The notes: generated by a model from the sequence alone, not told the origin. A stretch of 8,294 nt of DNA from an uncultured Clostridia bacterium (GCA_937907055.1 CALCTW010000038.1:1-8294), one strand, 5' to 3'; positions 1 through 7,290 are shown, counted from the first letter of the stretch. Program-made: numbers and translations.

Positions 1-216
1 GGACAGATCGAATACCTGCTCAGAGGCGAGAAGACCGCTGTTTGTCCAATCGCAGACTGTTTCCGTCAGTGTGGGGATGGAAAGATCAGATTCGGACGTA
101 TCTACGAGATCGTAGAAAGTGTGCTGCAAAAGACAGGCGTTTTAAAGGCTGATACATTGGAAGCGGTGCTCTTTGCGGATCAGCAGGCACGATCCATAGC
201 GGAAAGTCTGCTGTAA
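1..216 (+). CDS. dxr: 1-deoxy-D-xylulose 5-phosphate reductoisomerase, C-terminal part (5' truncated)
   Basis: The window opens inside an ORF in frame 1 that gives 71 residues and stops with TAA at 214-216. Dxr is the cytoplasmic NADPH-dependent enzyme that turns 1-deoxyxylulose 5-phosphate into 2-C-methylerythritol 4-phosphate, the first committed MEP-pathway step. Only the C-terminal helical domain is present. It shows the family-like run GKIRFGRIYEIVESVL (residues 27-42), followed near the end by an LEAVLFADQQAR segment (about residues 54-65), which matches the usual 'D..AR..A' ending of Dxr. Synteny supports the call: rseP starts 11 bp later and ispG follows, a standard Clostridia order in which dxr precedes rseP. 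One oddity is that the expected NAANE/NAADE motif before the GKIRF segment is poorly conserved here (CPIADC at residues 15-20). The catalytic and NADPH domains lie outside the window, so function rests on context plus this short match. Confidence 0.8.
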   Translation, partial: GQIEYLLRGEKTAVCPIADCFRQCGDGKIRFGRIYEIVESVLQKTGVLKADTLEAVLFADQQARSIAESLL

Positions 217-227
217 ACGGAGGTCTG

Positions 228-1325
228 ATGAATATACTCTATATACTGCTGGCGATTCTTCTTCTTGGGATCATGGTCATTGTTCATGAAGCGGGGCATT
301 TTTTTGCTTCGCGATTGACCGGGATCCCTGTTAAGGGGTTCGGCATCGGATTTGGACCGACGCTTTGTCGGAAAGTAAGCAAAAAAACAGGCACGGAGTT
401 TGTGCTGAGGTTGATCCCGGCCGGCGGTTACTGCTCATATTACGGAGAAGACGATCCGAAAGCTGATCTTACCGATCCGCGTTCATATCGGAATCAAAAG
501 GCATGGAAACGTTTTATTGCCGTTCTGATGGGCCCGGTCATGAACTTCGTACTGGCATACATTGTGTGTGTTATCTTCATGCTTTGTCTTGGTTCGGTGA
601 CCAGAATTCATCCCGAGTTGCCGATGCGGATTACAACAGTTACAGAGGGCGGCGCCGCCCAGATCGCCGGTCTGCAGGCAGGAGATCAGATCACCACCGT
701 TAACGGAAAAAGCGCTGCCGGCATTATGGATAACGGCAATTATGTATTGAGTCAATTGATCGCGGAAGAGAAAGAAAAGGGCGGTTCGATCATTCTTGGT
801 GTCATTCGTGACAAGCAGGATCTGACGATCGAGGTAGTGCCCGAATCTGTACCGCAGGAAGATGGTACAAGCCGGATGATGGTCGGGATCGAATATGGAC
901 CGTCCTTTGAGCGGATCACATTCGATCATCCCGGCATTCTGCTGGCTGAAAGCTGGAACTATATGATAGAAGCAGGCAGCAGCATCCTGAAAGGATTCGC
1001 GACCCTGTTTTCAAACTGGAATAACCTGTCCACAATGGGCTCCGGGCCGGTCGGCATCGTCAGTACGGTAGCCGAACAAACGCGGATCTACGGAATCGAG
1101 GCTTATATTCAGCTCCTGATTCTGATCTCTGTAAATCTGGGTCTTGTCAATCTCATGCCTATTCCGGGTCTTGACGGCAGCAGGGCGATCTTTCTGCTGA
1201 TCGAGATGATCTTCAAAAAGCCTGTCAATCCAAAAGTGGAAGCATGGATCCATCTGATCGGTTTTGTCTTTCTCTTTGGGCTGATCCTGTTTTTCACTAT
1301 GAATGATATTATTCGTTTGTTCTAA
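228..1325 (+). CDS. rseP: RseP/RasP-type site-2 intramembrane zinc metalloprotease
   Basis: A 365-residue membrane protease of the M50B family. Family members cut transmembrane segments of anti-sigma factors and clear leftover signal peptides in the cytoplasmic membrane. The zinc site is complete: HEAGH at residues 20-24 lies in the first membrane helix, and NLMPIPGLDG at 308-317 supplies the third ligand, D316. One PDZ domain spans about residues 130-205 (GLQAGDQITTVNG at 148-160). The conserved SGPVGI motif is at 272-277. Hydrophobic segments fall at about 1-19, 96-122, 292-325 and 341-358. The ATG at 228 is chosen because it places HEAGH in the first helix and follows GGAGGT at 219-224, although the spacing is short. 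It lies 11 bp after dxr and 12 bp before ispG, so it is almost surely in the same operon. The substrate cannot be told from the window, since no anti-sigma gene is nearby. Confidence 0.95.
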   Translation: MNILYILLAILLLGIMVIVHEAGHFFASRLTGIPVKGFGIGFGPTLCRKVSKKTGTEFVLRLIPAGGYCSYYGEDDPKADLTDPRSYRNQKAWKRFIAVLMGPVMNFVLAYIVCVIFMLCLGSVTRIHPELPMRITTVTEGGAAQIAGLQAGDQITTVNGKSAAGIMDNGNYVLSQLIAEEKEKGGSIILGVIRDKQDLTIEVVPESVPQEDGTSRMMVGIEYGPSFERITFDHPGILLAESWNYMIEAGSSILKGFATLFSNWNNLSTMGSGPVGIVSTVAEQTRIYGIEAYIQLLILISVNLGLVNLMPIPGLDGSRAIFLLIEMIFKKPVNPKVEAWIHLIGFVFLFGLILFFTMNDIIRLF

Positions 1326-1337
1326 GAAGAGGGGAAT

Positions 1338-2390
1338 ATGGGAAGTCGATATTCAGTAAAAATTGGTTCTCTGCTGATGGGAGGCGGCGCGCCGGTCAGC
1401 GTACAGAGCATGACAAACACAGACACCGGTAATGTGACGGCTACGCTTGAACAGATTCGCGCGCTCGCAAGCGGTGGCTGTGATATTGTACGTATGTCTG
1501 TATATGATCAGCGCTGTGTGGATGCTATACGGCCGTTGGTTGATCAGAGTCCGGTTCCGCTTGTTGCGGATATTCATTTTGATCACAAACTGGCCATTGG
1601 CGCAATGGAGAATGGTATCCATAAACTGCGCATCAATCCGGGCAACATTGGCGGACAGGACAGAGTGAAAGCTGTTGTCGATTGCGCGAAAATGCACCAT
1701 GTGCCGATTCGAATTGGGGTCAATTCCGGATCGTTGGAAAAGGACATCATGGAAAAGAACGGCGGCGTGACCGCTGATGGTATGGTCGAAAGCGCGCTGC
1801 GTCATGTGCGTATGCTGGAGGCGGAAGGCTTTTATGATATCGTTCTTTCACTGAAAGCATCGGATGTAAAAACAATGATCGAAGCCTATCGGCTTGCTTC
1901 CCGCAGCTGTGATTATCCGCTGCACCTTGGGGTCACAGAGGCCGGACTGCCGGGAACCGGTACGATCAAGAGCGCTGTAGGGATCGGTTCGCTGCTGTTG
2001 GATGGTATCGGTGATACGATCCGTGTCTCTTTGACTGCTGACCCTGCGGAGGAGCCCCGCGCAGCGATCGATATTCTGAGAGCGATCGGAATCCGAGAGG
2101 GGGTACAGTTCGTTTCTTGTCCGACCTGCGGACGTACGAGGATCGATGTGCCCGGAATCGCTCAGCGGATCAAGCAGGAATTTGAAAATGAAAAAAAGCC
2201 CGTCAAGATCGCTGTGATGGGCTGCGTTGTGAATGGTCCCGGTGAGGCGAAGGGAGCCGATGTAGCCCTTTGCGGCGGGGATCATTGCGGTGCTATCTAT
2301 GTTAAGGGAGAGTTTGTCCGTAAGGTGAATGAAGAATGTATGACGGACGAAATGATCAAAACAGTACGGGAGTATCTGAATGACTTATGA
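1338..2390 (+). CDS. ispG: 4-hydroxy-3-methylbut-2-en-1-yl diphosphate synthase (MEcPP reductive ring-opening)
   Basis: A 350-residue bacterial-type IspG (GcpE). It reductively opens 2-C-methylerythritol 2,4-cyclodiphosphate to HMBPP, the penultimate MEP step, in the cytoplasm, using a 4Fe-4S cluster and an external reductant. The N-terminal TIM-barrel carries the hallmark APVSVQSMTNTDT (residues 18-30). The cluster ligands are C261 and C264 in SCPTCGRTR, C296 in GCVVNGPGE, and E303, with the same spacing as E. coli C270, C273, C305 and E312. Length fits the short bacterial form without the plant/chlamydial insert. The start at 1338 follows AGAGGGG (1328-1334) and puts the first conserved block at the usual distance. 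The 3' end overlaps polC by 11 bp, suggesting translational coupling. Two further cysteines (C312 and C317) occur in the GG-rich loop after the cluster motif; I would not call them ligands without an alignment. Confidence 0.96.
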   Translation: MGSRYSVKIGSLLMGGGAPVSVQSMTNTDTGNVTATLEQIRALASGGCDIVRMSVYDQRCVDAIRPLVDQSPVPLVADIHFDHKLAIGAMENGIHKLRINPGNIGGQDRVKAVVDCAKMHHVPIRIGVNSGSLEKDIMEKNGGVTADGMVESALRHVRMLEAEGFYDIVLSLKASDVKTMIEAYRLASRSCDYPLHLGVTEAGLPGTGTIKSAVGIGSLLLDGIGDTIRVSLTADPAEEPRAAIDILRAIGIREGVQFVSCPTCGRTRIDVPGIAQRIKQEFENEKKPVKIAVMGCVVNGPGEAKGADVALCGGDHCGAIYVKGEFVRKVNEECMTDEMIKTVREYLNDL

Positions 2391-5300
2391 GGAACTGTTT
2401 TCCCAGATCGCGACGGCTTTGCCTGAAACGGCCGGGAAACTGATGGTCGAAAAAGTCACATATATCAAGGAGGAGAACAAAGCTGTCTTCTCCTTCCTTT
2501 GCGATGTTCTTCTTGGCGAACGCGCCTTTCTGACGATCAAACAGATTATCAGCAGCGCGTTTCCGTCACTCAAATTTTCTGTACGTGTCGCGTCGCCCTC
2601 GCTTGGCGGATTATTTCTGAAGGAACCCGATAAGTATTCAAATACATTGAACGCGTATCTCGTGCGCAATTTTCCTGCTGCCGTCAGCTGGGAATTTGAT
2701 ATACGCTGGGCGGCAGGAAACGGAAAGGTATTTCTTGAACTGCCTGATGATTTTGCTGTACAGTACATGAAAACGCAGCATGCGGAACAGGCGCTTCAGC
2801 ATGCGATTTATGATATCTTCAGGATCGATACGGAAGTGCTTTTCAGAGTAAGAGGCGATCAGGAAGCAAGGCTGCGCGCGATCCGTGAGGAACGCGAACG
2901 TGAAGAGGAAGAAACACGCGCGCTGACAGAAAAATACGCTGAAGCAGAACGGGAACGCGCGGCAAAGCCCAAATCGGATCCTTACACCCCCGTTATTAAA
3001 GGACGTTCTATAGGCGATCCGGCGGTCAGTATCAATGAATTGACCGGCAACGGTGAGCTTGCCGTCGTACAGGGGAAGGTCCTCAATGTAGAAACGAAAG
3101 AAATCTCCGGCGGCGAAGCTCGTCTTCTGACCTTTGCCGTAACAGATTATACCGATACGATCAACTGCAAATGCTTCCTGTACTATCGCAACAGAAATCC
3201 GAGGCGTGAAGAAACGGACGCGGATAAGGTACCGGAGATCACCCCTGAACAGAGAGAAAAGGTAGAGAAAGTCAGCAGCCGTGTCAAAACCGGTATGGGG
3301 ATCGTAGTGCGCGGAAACTGCCAGTTTGATAATTTCTCTCACGAGAATGTGATCATGGTTCGCGACATGAGCGAAATGAAAATCACTGAACGCACGGATG
3401 ACGAACCTGAAAAGCGTATTGAACTGCACCTGCATACCAACTTCAGCACCATGGACGCGTGCGCCTCTGCCACAGCGCTGATCAACCGCGCGAAGAAGTG
3501 GGGCCACGAGGCCATCGCGATTACCGACCATGGTGTAGCGCAGGCTTACCCTGAAGCCTTTGGCGCGGCCAAGAAAGCAGGAATCAAGCTTTTACCCGGC
3601 GTTGAAGGTTATCTGACGGATGACGGAAGCGTTGTTGAAGGCGAAGAGGCAAAAAAGATGCCGCTTGATACGCCGATCGTAGTACTTGACTTTGAAACGA
3701 CCGGACTCAATACGGCAAAGGACAGGATCATCGAGATCGGTGCGGTTAAGCTGTCACACGGACAGGTAGTTGAGTCTTACGGGCAGCTGATCGATCCCGG
3801 CATTCCGTTGCCGGAACGTATTACGGAGATCACCCATATCGATGAGGGCATGTTGAAAGGAATGCCGCGTCTGGAGCAGGAGATCGATAGATTTCTTACA
3901 TTCCTTGACGGATGCCCGATCGCGGCGCATAACGCGAAGTTTGACTGCTCCGTGTTGCAGAGTGAGTTAAAGCGTATCGGCCGTGAGGAATACAAGGCGC
4001 CGCAGATCGATACCCTGCTGCTTTCCCGAAAACTATATCCGGAACTGAAGACACACAAGCTTGGTACTGTCTGCAAAGCGCTTGGCGTCTCGCTCAAGGG
4101 CGCTCACCGTGCTGTGAATGATGCTTCCGCGACCGGACAGTGCCTTGCGCGTATGCTGGATGACGCGCGAAAGCGCGGGGCAGAGGTTCTGGATGATCTG
4201 AACGATGTTTCTAAAGATTACACCCTTGGCAACAGCTGGCACGTTGTGCTGCTGGCCGCGACACAGGATGGTCTGACAAACATCAATCATATGATCTCGG
4301 AATCCCATCTTAAGTATTTCAAACGGAAACCGCACATTCCGCGCGCGGTGCTTCAGAAATATCGTGAGGGGGTCATTGTCGGTTCGGCCTGCGAATCGGG
4401 TGAACTGTTTACAGCTATGGTAGACGGCGCGTCCGATGAAAAACTGGCAAAGATCGCGCGGTTCTATGATTATCTTGAGATCCAGCCCATCGGAAACAAT
4501 GCTTTCCTTGTTCGGGAAGGCCGTGTACCCGATGATGAGGGATTGAGAGAATACAATCGCAGTATCGTACGCCTTGGCGAAAAACTTGGGCTGCCCGTTG
4601 TCGCGACAGGGGATAAACCTTGTGTAGCAACAGGGGATGTTCATTTCCTTGATCCTTCCGATGCCATCTTCCGCACCATCCTGCAAAATACACAGGGGTA
4701 TAAGGATTGTGATATTCAGCCGCCTCTTTATTTCAAGACAACAAGAGAAATGCTGGATGAGTTCGCGTATCTTGGTGCTGAAAAAGCCAGGGAGGTCGTC
4801 ATCACCAATCCCAAGATGATCGCCGGCAGGATCGGGGAGATCTCCCTGTTCCCAAAGCATCCTGAGGGAAAAACGACCTTCTCTCCGTATTGGGAAACCG
4901 CGGAGGATGACATTAAAAACATGACCTGGGGCAGAGCGCATTACCTGTACGGAGAGCAGTTGCCCGATCTGGTGCAGAAACGCATCGAAAAAGAACTGAA
5001 TTCTATCATCGGTTATGGTTACGCGACACTTTATTCTATCGCGAATAAGCTGGTTACGAAATCAAACTCTGATGGTTACGTTGTCGGCAGCCGCGGCAGC
5101 GTCGGTTCATCCTTTGTCGCGTTCCTTACAGGGATTACCGAAGTTAACGCGCTGCCTCCGCATTATCGATGTGAACATTGCCATCAGGCTTGGTTTGATA
5201 TCCCGGCAAAATACACCATCGGTGTTGACTTGCCGGATAAGCCCTGTCCTGGATGCGGCAAGCCGCTGATCAAGGACGGTTTCGATATTCCTTTCGAGGT

Positions 5301-6753
5301 GTTCCTTGGCTTTAAAGGCGATAAAGTGCCTGATATCGATTTGAATTTCTCGGGTGAGTATCAGCCGAGAGCACATGCGTATGTAAAAGAACTTTTCGGC
5401 GAGGAATATGTTTTCCGTGCCGGTACGATCGGTACTGTGGCGGATAAAACGGCCTATGGTTATGTACTGAAATACCTTGAAGGCCGTAATAAAACAGCTT
5501 CAAACGCCGAAAAGGAGCGCCTGGCTGCAGGATGCGTGGATGTAAAGAGAACAACGGGGCAGCATCCGGCCGGTATGGTCGTTTTGCCCAAGCAATATGA
5601 CATTTGCCAGTTCACGGCGATCCAGCACCCGGCGGATGATCTGGAATGCGGTATCATCACTACGCATTATGATTTCGGTTCCATGCACGATATTCTGGTT
5701 AAGCTGGATATTCTGGGACACGATGACCCGACGATGCTGCATATGCTGGAGGAGATCACAGGGGTCAACTATCGTGAGATCCCGCTTGGCGATAAGCAGG
5801 TCATGAGTCTGTTCTCGTCTCCTGCCGCGCTGGGACTTGTACCTGAAGATATCGGCGGAATCACGACGGGCACATTGGGTGTTCCGGAATTCGGCACAGC
5901 CTTCGTCCGCCAGATGCTTGATGACACGCATCCCAATACCATGCAGGAACTGATCCGTATTTCCGGCCTTTCGCATGGTACGGATGTATGGCTTGGCAAC
6001 GCGAAGGATCTGATCGATAAAGGTATTACGCCGCTGTCGCTTTGCCTTTGCACCCGTGATGACATCATGAATCAGCTGATGCAGATGGATGTACCGGCCA
6101 AGATGGCTTTTGACACGATGGAGCGCGTTCGTAAAGGCAAGGGCCTGACAGATGAGATGGTCGAGGCGATGCATGAACACAATGTGCCACAATGGTTTGA
6201 AGACAGCTGCCGGAAGATCAAGTACATGTTCCCCAAGGGGCACGCGGTCGCGTATGTGACCATGGCGCTGCGTGTGGCGTGGTACAAGGTGTACCGTCCT
6301 CTGGCATACTATGCTGCTTATTTCACGATACGCGGTGATGGATTTGACGGCACGACGATGTTCAAGCCGCTTCCCAAGATCCGCGCGGAACTGAAACGCC
6401 TGTACGCGATGGACAGCAAGGAAATGACCGCGAAAGAAAAAGAGGGCATCGTCGCCCTTGAAATGGTTCAGGAAATGATGGCACGCGGTTATGAGTTCAA
6501 GGCCTGCGATCTCTATAAGAGTGACGTGAGCAAGTTCATCATTGATGACGGAAAGCTTCTGATGCCGTTTACCGCTTTGGGCGGTCTTGGTGAATCTGCC
6601 GCGAAGGGTATCGTCGAAGTCAGAGATGTGCCGTTTATCTCGATCGAGGATCTGCGCGACCGCGCGAAGATATCGAATTCTGTTGTAGAACTGTTAAAAG
6701 AGCAGGGTTGTCTTGATGGTCTTGCCGAAACAAGTCAGGTATCACTATTCTGA
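2380..6753 (+). CDS. polC: DNA polymerase III alpha subunit, PolC type, with 3'-5' exonuclease
   Basis: A 1457-residue Gram-positive replicative DNA polymerase, close to the 1437 residues of B. subtilis PolC. Domain order: N-terminal domain (about 1-160), a charged helical linker rich in E and R (161-197), OB fold (about 225-330), first half of PHP (HLH at 350-352, TDH at 382-384, E409), an inserted DnaQ-like exonuclease (about 432-595), second half of PHP (C671, GDVH at 752-755), then palm, fingers and C-terminal domain. The exonuclease acidic set is intact: D437, E439, D522, H576 and D581. Polymerase aspartates are D985 and D987 (PDIDLNFSGEYQ) and probably D1110 (KLDILGHDDPT). A zinc site is formed by C931/C934 and C956/C959. 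The last residues, QVSLF (1453-1457), are a clamp-binding motif. The ATG at 2380 follows GGGAG at 2368-2372 and overlaps the ispG end. An 8-residue duplication, LPVVATGD-KPCVATGD (738-753), interrupts the PHP loop before H755. Confidence 0.97.
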   Translation: MTYEELFSQIATALPETAGKLMVEKVTYIKEENKAVFSFLCDVLLGERAFLTIKQIISSAFPSLKFSVRVASPSLGGLFLKEPDKYSNTLNAYLVRNFPAAVSWEFDIRWAAGNGKVFLELPDDFAVQYMKTQHAEQALQHAIYDIFRIDTEVLFRVRGDQEARLRAIREEREREEEETRALTEKYAEAERERAAKPKSDPYTPVIKGRSIGDPAVSINELTGNGELAVVQGKVLNVETKEISGGEARLLTFAVTDYTDTINCKCFLYYRNRNPRREETDADKVPEITPEQREKVEKVSSRVKTGMGIVVRGNCQFDNFSHENVIMVRDMSEMKITERTDDEPEKRIELHLHTNFSTMDACASATALINRAKKWGHEAIAITDHGVAQAYPEAFGAAKKAGIKLLPGVEGYLTDDGSVVEGEEAKKMPLDTPIVVLDFETTGLNTAKDRIIEIGAVKLSHGQVVESYGQLIDPGIPLPERITEITHIDEGMLKGMPRLEQEIDRFLTFLDGCPIAAHNAKFDCSVLQSELKRIGREEYKAPQIDTLLLSRKLYPELKTHKLGTVCKALGVSLKGAHRAVNDASATGQCLARMLDDARKRGAEVLDDLNDVSKDYTLGNSWHVVLLAATQDGLTNINHMISESHLKYFKRKPHIPRAVLQKYREGVIVGSACESGELFTAMVDGASDEKLAKIARFYDYLEIQPIGNNAFLVREGRVPDDEGLREYNRSIVRLGEKLGLPVVATGDKPCVATGDVHFLDPSDAIFRTILQNTQGYKDCDIQPPLYFKTTREMLDEFAYLGAEKAREVVITNPKMIAGRIGEISLFPKHPEGKTTFSPYWETAEDDIKNMTWGRAHYLYGEQLPDLVQKRIEKELNSIIGYGYATLYSIANKLVTKSNSDGYVVGSRGSVGSSFVAFLTGITEVNALPPHYRCEHCHQAWFDIPAKYTIGVDLPDKPCPGCGKPLIKDGFDIPFEVFLGFKGDKVPDIDLNFSGEYQPRAHAYVKELFGEEYVFRAGTIGTVADKTAYGYVLKYLEGRNKTASNAEKERLAAGCVDVKRTTGQHPAGMVVLPKQYDICQFTAIQHPADDLECGIITTHYDFGSMHDILVKLDILGHDDPTMLHMLEEITGVNYREIPLGDKQVMSLFSSPAALGLVPEDIGGITTGTLGVPEFGTAFVRQMLDDTHPNTMQELIRISGLSHGTDVWLGNAKDLIDKGITPLSLCLCTRDDIMNQLMQMDVPAKMAFDTMERVRKGKGLTDEMVEAMHEHNVPQWFEDSCRKIKYMFPKGHAVAYVTMALRVAWYKVYRPLAYYAAYFTIRGDGFDGTTMFKPLPKIRAELKRLYAMDSKEMTAKEKEGIVALEMVQEMMARGYEFKACDLYKSDVSKFIIDDGKLLMPFTALGGLGESAAKGIVEVRDVPFISIEDLRDRAKISNSVVELLKEQGCLDGLAETSQVSLF
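4591..4638 (+). repeat. Diverged 24-bp tandem duplication within polC (two units)
   Basis: Units 4591-4614 and 4615-4638 encode LPVVATGD and KPCVATGD of PolC. By hand count 16 of 24 bases agree, and the last nine (ACAGGGGAT) are identical. B. subtilis PolC, as I recall it, has a single copy at this place (IPVIATGN followed directly by AHYL), so the second unit reads as an in-frame insertion. The codons for the shared VATGD differ between units (GTC GCG versus GTA GCA), so the event is not recent. It sits in the PHP half that follows the exonuclease insert. Confidence 0.7.
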
Positions 6754-6779
6754 ATTTATTAATACAAGGAGGAATCAAC

Positions 6780-6977
6780 ATGGAAAAGACTGTTCATATT
6801 GATGGTATGATGTGCATGCATTGCGCGGGAAAGGTGCAGAAAGCTTTGGAAGCGTTAGGGCTTGAAGTAAAGGTAGAACTTGAAAATAAGCTGGCGCTGG
6901 TAAAGGGCGATGCTGATAACGAAGCCATTCAAAAGGCTGTCGCGGACAAAGGTTTCACCGTAACCTCGATCGAATAA
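6780..6977 (+). CDS. Small heavy-metal-associated (HMA) domain protein, CopZ-like
   Basis: A 65-residue single-domain protein of the ferredoxin-like HMA fold, the type used as cytoplasmic copper chaperones and as the metal-binding domains of P1B-type ATPases. The metal loop is GMMCMHC (residues 9-15), with C12 and C15 as the expected soft-metal ligands. The rest fits the beta-alpha-beta-beta-alpha-beta pattern: helix about 15-26, strands about 28-45, helix about 48-57 and an ending GFTVTSIE. No signal peptide or membrane segment is seen. The start follows a perfect AAGGAGG (6766-6772) at 7 nt spacing. It begins 26 bp after the polC stop and ends 9 bp before an intrinsic terminator, so it is the last gene of the upstream operon. 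No metal ATPase or CsoR/CopY-type regulator is in the window. The fold is clear, but the metal (copper, zinc or other) is inferred from the family only, so I leave the symbol empty. Confidence 0.9.
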   Translation: MEKTVHIDGMMCMHCAGKVQKALEALGLEVKVELENKLALVKGDADNEAIQKAVADKGFTVTSIE

Positions 6978-6986
6978 AGTGAAACG

Positions 6987-7017
6987 GAGCAGAGATGCGT
7001 TCTTTCTCTGCTCTTTT
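6987..7017 (+). terminator. Intrinsic (Rho-independent) terminator after the HMA gene
   Basis: A perfect 9-bp inverted repeat, GAGCAGAGA (6987-6995) with TCTCTGCTC (7005-7013), encloses a 9-nt loop and is followed at once by TTTT (7014-7017) and further T-rich sequence. It starts 9 bp after the HMA stop codon. It separates the dxr-polC-HMA transcription unit from the rimP-nusA operon, which has its own promoter downstream. The U-tract is short (four T, then C), so some read-through is possible. Confidence 0.88.
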
Positions 7018-7136
7018 CATAATGAATGACGACATCTTGTGCACCAGGAAACACACAACACAAAAGAAAGTACATTAAACCGCGAAAACGGCAAAAAAAA
7101 ACTTGCAAAAATGCAGGAAAAACTTGTACTGTATAC

Positions 7137-7164
7137 TTGTTTTTTTGAGTGTTCGTGTTATAAT
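7137..7164 (+). promoter_or_regulatory. Housekeeping-sigma promoter with extended -10, driving rimP-nusA
   Basis: A consensus -10 hexamer TATAAT lies at 7159-7164 and is preceded by TG at 7156-7157, giving an extended -10 (TGTTATAAT). The best -35 is TTGTTT at 7137-7142, four of six matches to TTGACA, with a 16-bp spacer. Transcription would begin near 7171, leaving a leader of roughly 140 nt before the rimP start. Position between a terminator and the next operon supports the call. A-tracts just upstream (7093-7122) may strengthen it. Confidence 0.8.
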
Positions 7165-7190
7165 GACAGAGTAAATTTGATTACTTACCG

Positions 7191-7290
7191 AAAGAGGGTA
7201 TTAACGAAGAGTGGGAATGACCGTGCTGAAGCTTGAAAGAGATGTTTTTGCATCTGTTTTGGGCGTGATGCATGTGTTTACCCGCTCTTT
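7191..7290 (+). promoter_or_regulatory. Structured 5' leader of the rimP-nusA transcript (long-range hairpin)
   Basis: AAGAGTGGG (7207-7215) can pair with CCCGCTCTT (7281-7289) to form 9 bp including one G-U, and one more G-U at the base (7206 with 7290). The loop of about 65 nt holds smaller hairpins: AGATG (7240-7244) with CATCT (7251-7255), or as an alternative TGCATC (7249-7254) with GATGCA (7267-7272). These two exclude each other. The 3' arm can also pair with AAAGAG/GGTA at 7191-7200 with a 2-nt bulge. The 3' arm ends about 10 nt before the rimP Shine-Dalgarno. I recall similar AGTGGG...CCCACT hairpins before rimP in Clostridia, but cannot check that here. A role in control of rimP-nusA is inference, and no known riboswitch class is recognised. 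Confidence 0.5.

Noticed and set aside
2380..2390. ispG-polC overlap as a sign of frameshift or misassembly
   Set aside because: Both reading frames are complete with correct family termini, and short overlaps are common in tightly packed operons.
2638..3531. Long antisense ORF of 297 codons opposite polC (and another of 302 codons at 4033-4941)
   Set aside because: Both lie wholly opposite a certain gene with intact catalytic motifs, their translations show no recognisable domain, and such shadow frames are expected from the strong codon bias here.
3670..4165. Exonuclease domain inside the PHP domain of PolC as a possible novel fusion
   Set aside because: A DnaQ-like exonuclease inserted in the PHP domain is the normal architecture of all PolC-type polymerases.
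5500..6243. Antisense ORF of 247 codons opposite the PolC polymerase core
   Set aside because: The sense strand carries the highly conserved PolC palm and fingers sequence; the antisense product is rich in His and Arg with no domain pattern, and I saw no ribosome-binding site that would support it.
7103..7130. Second promoter (TTGCAA, 16 bp, TGTACT) upstream of the main one
   Set aside because: The -10 match is poor (three of six) and lacks the TATA pattern, whereas the site at 7137-7164 is far stronger.
7039..7236. ORF of 65 codons in the intergenic region
   Set aside because: It contains the -35/-10 promoter in its middle, starts in A-rich non-coding sequence without a Shine-Dalgarno, and its product is low-complexity at the start.
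7240..7260. AGATG-TTTTTG-CATCT hairpin followed by GTTTT as a possible terminator in the rimP leader
   Set aside because: A 5-bp, AU-containing stem with a short interrupted T run is too weak for an intrinsic terminator; kept only as part of the alternative leader folding.
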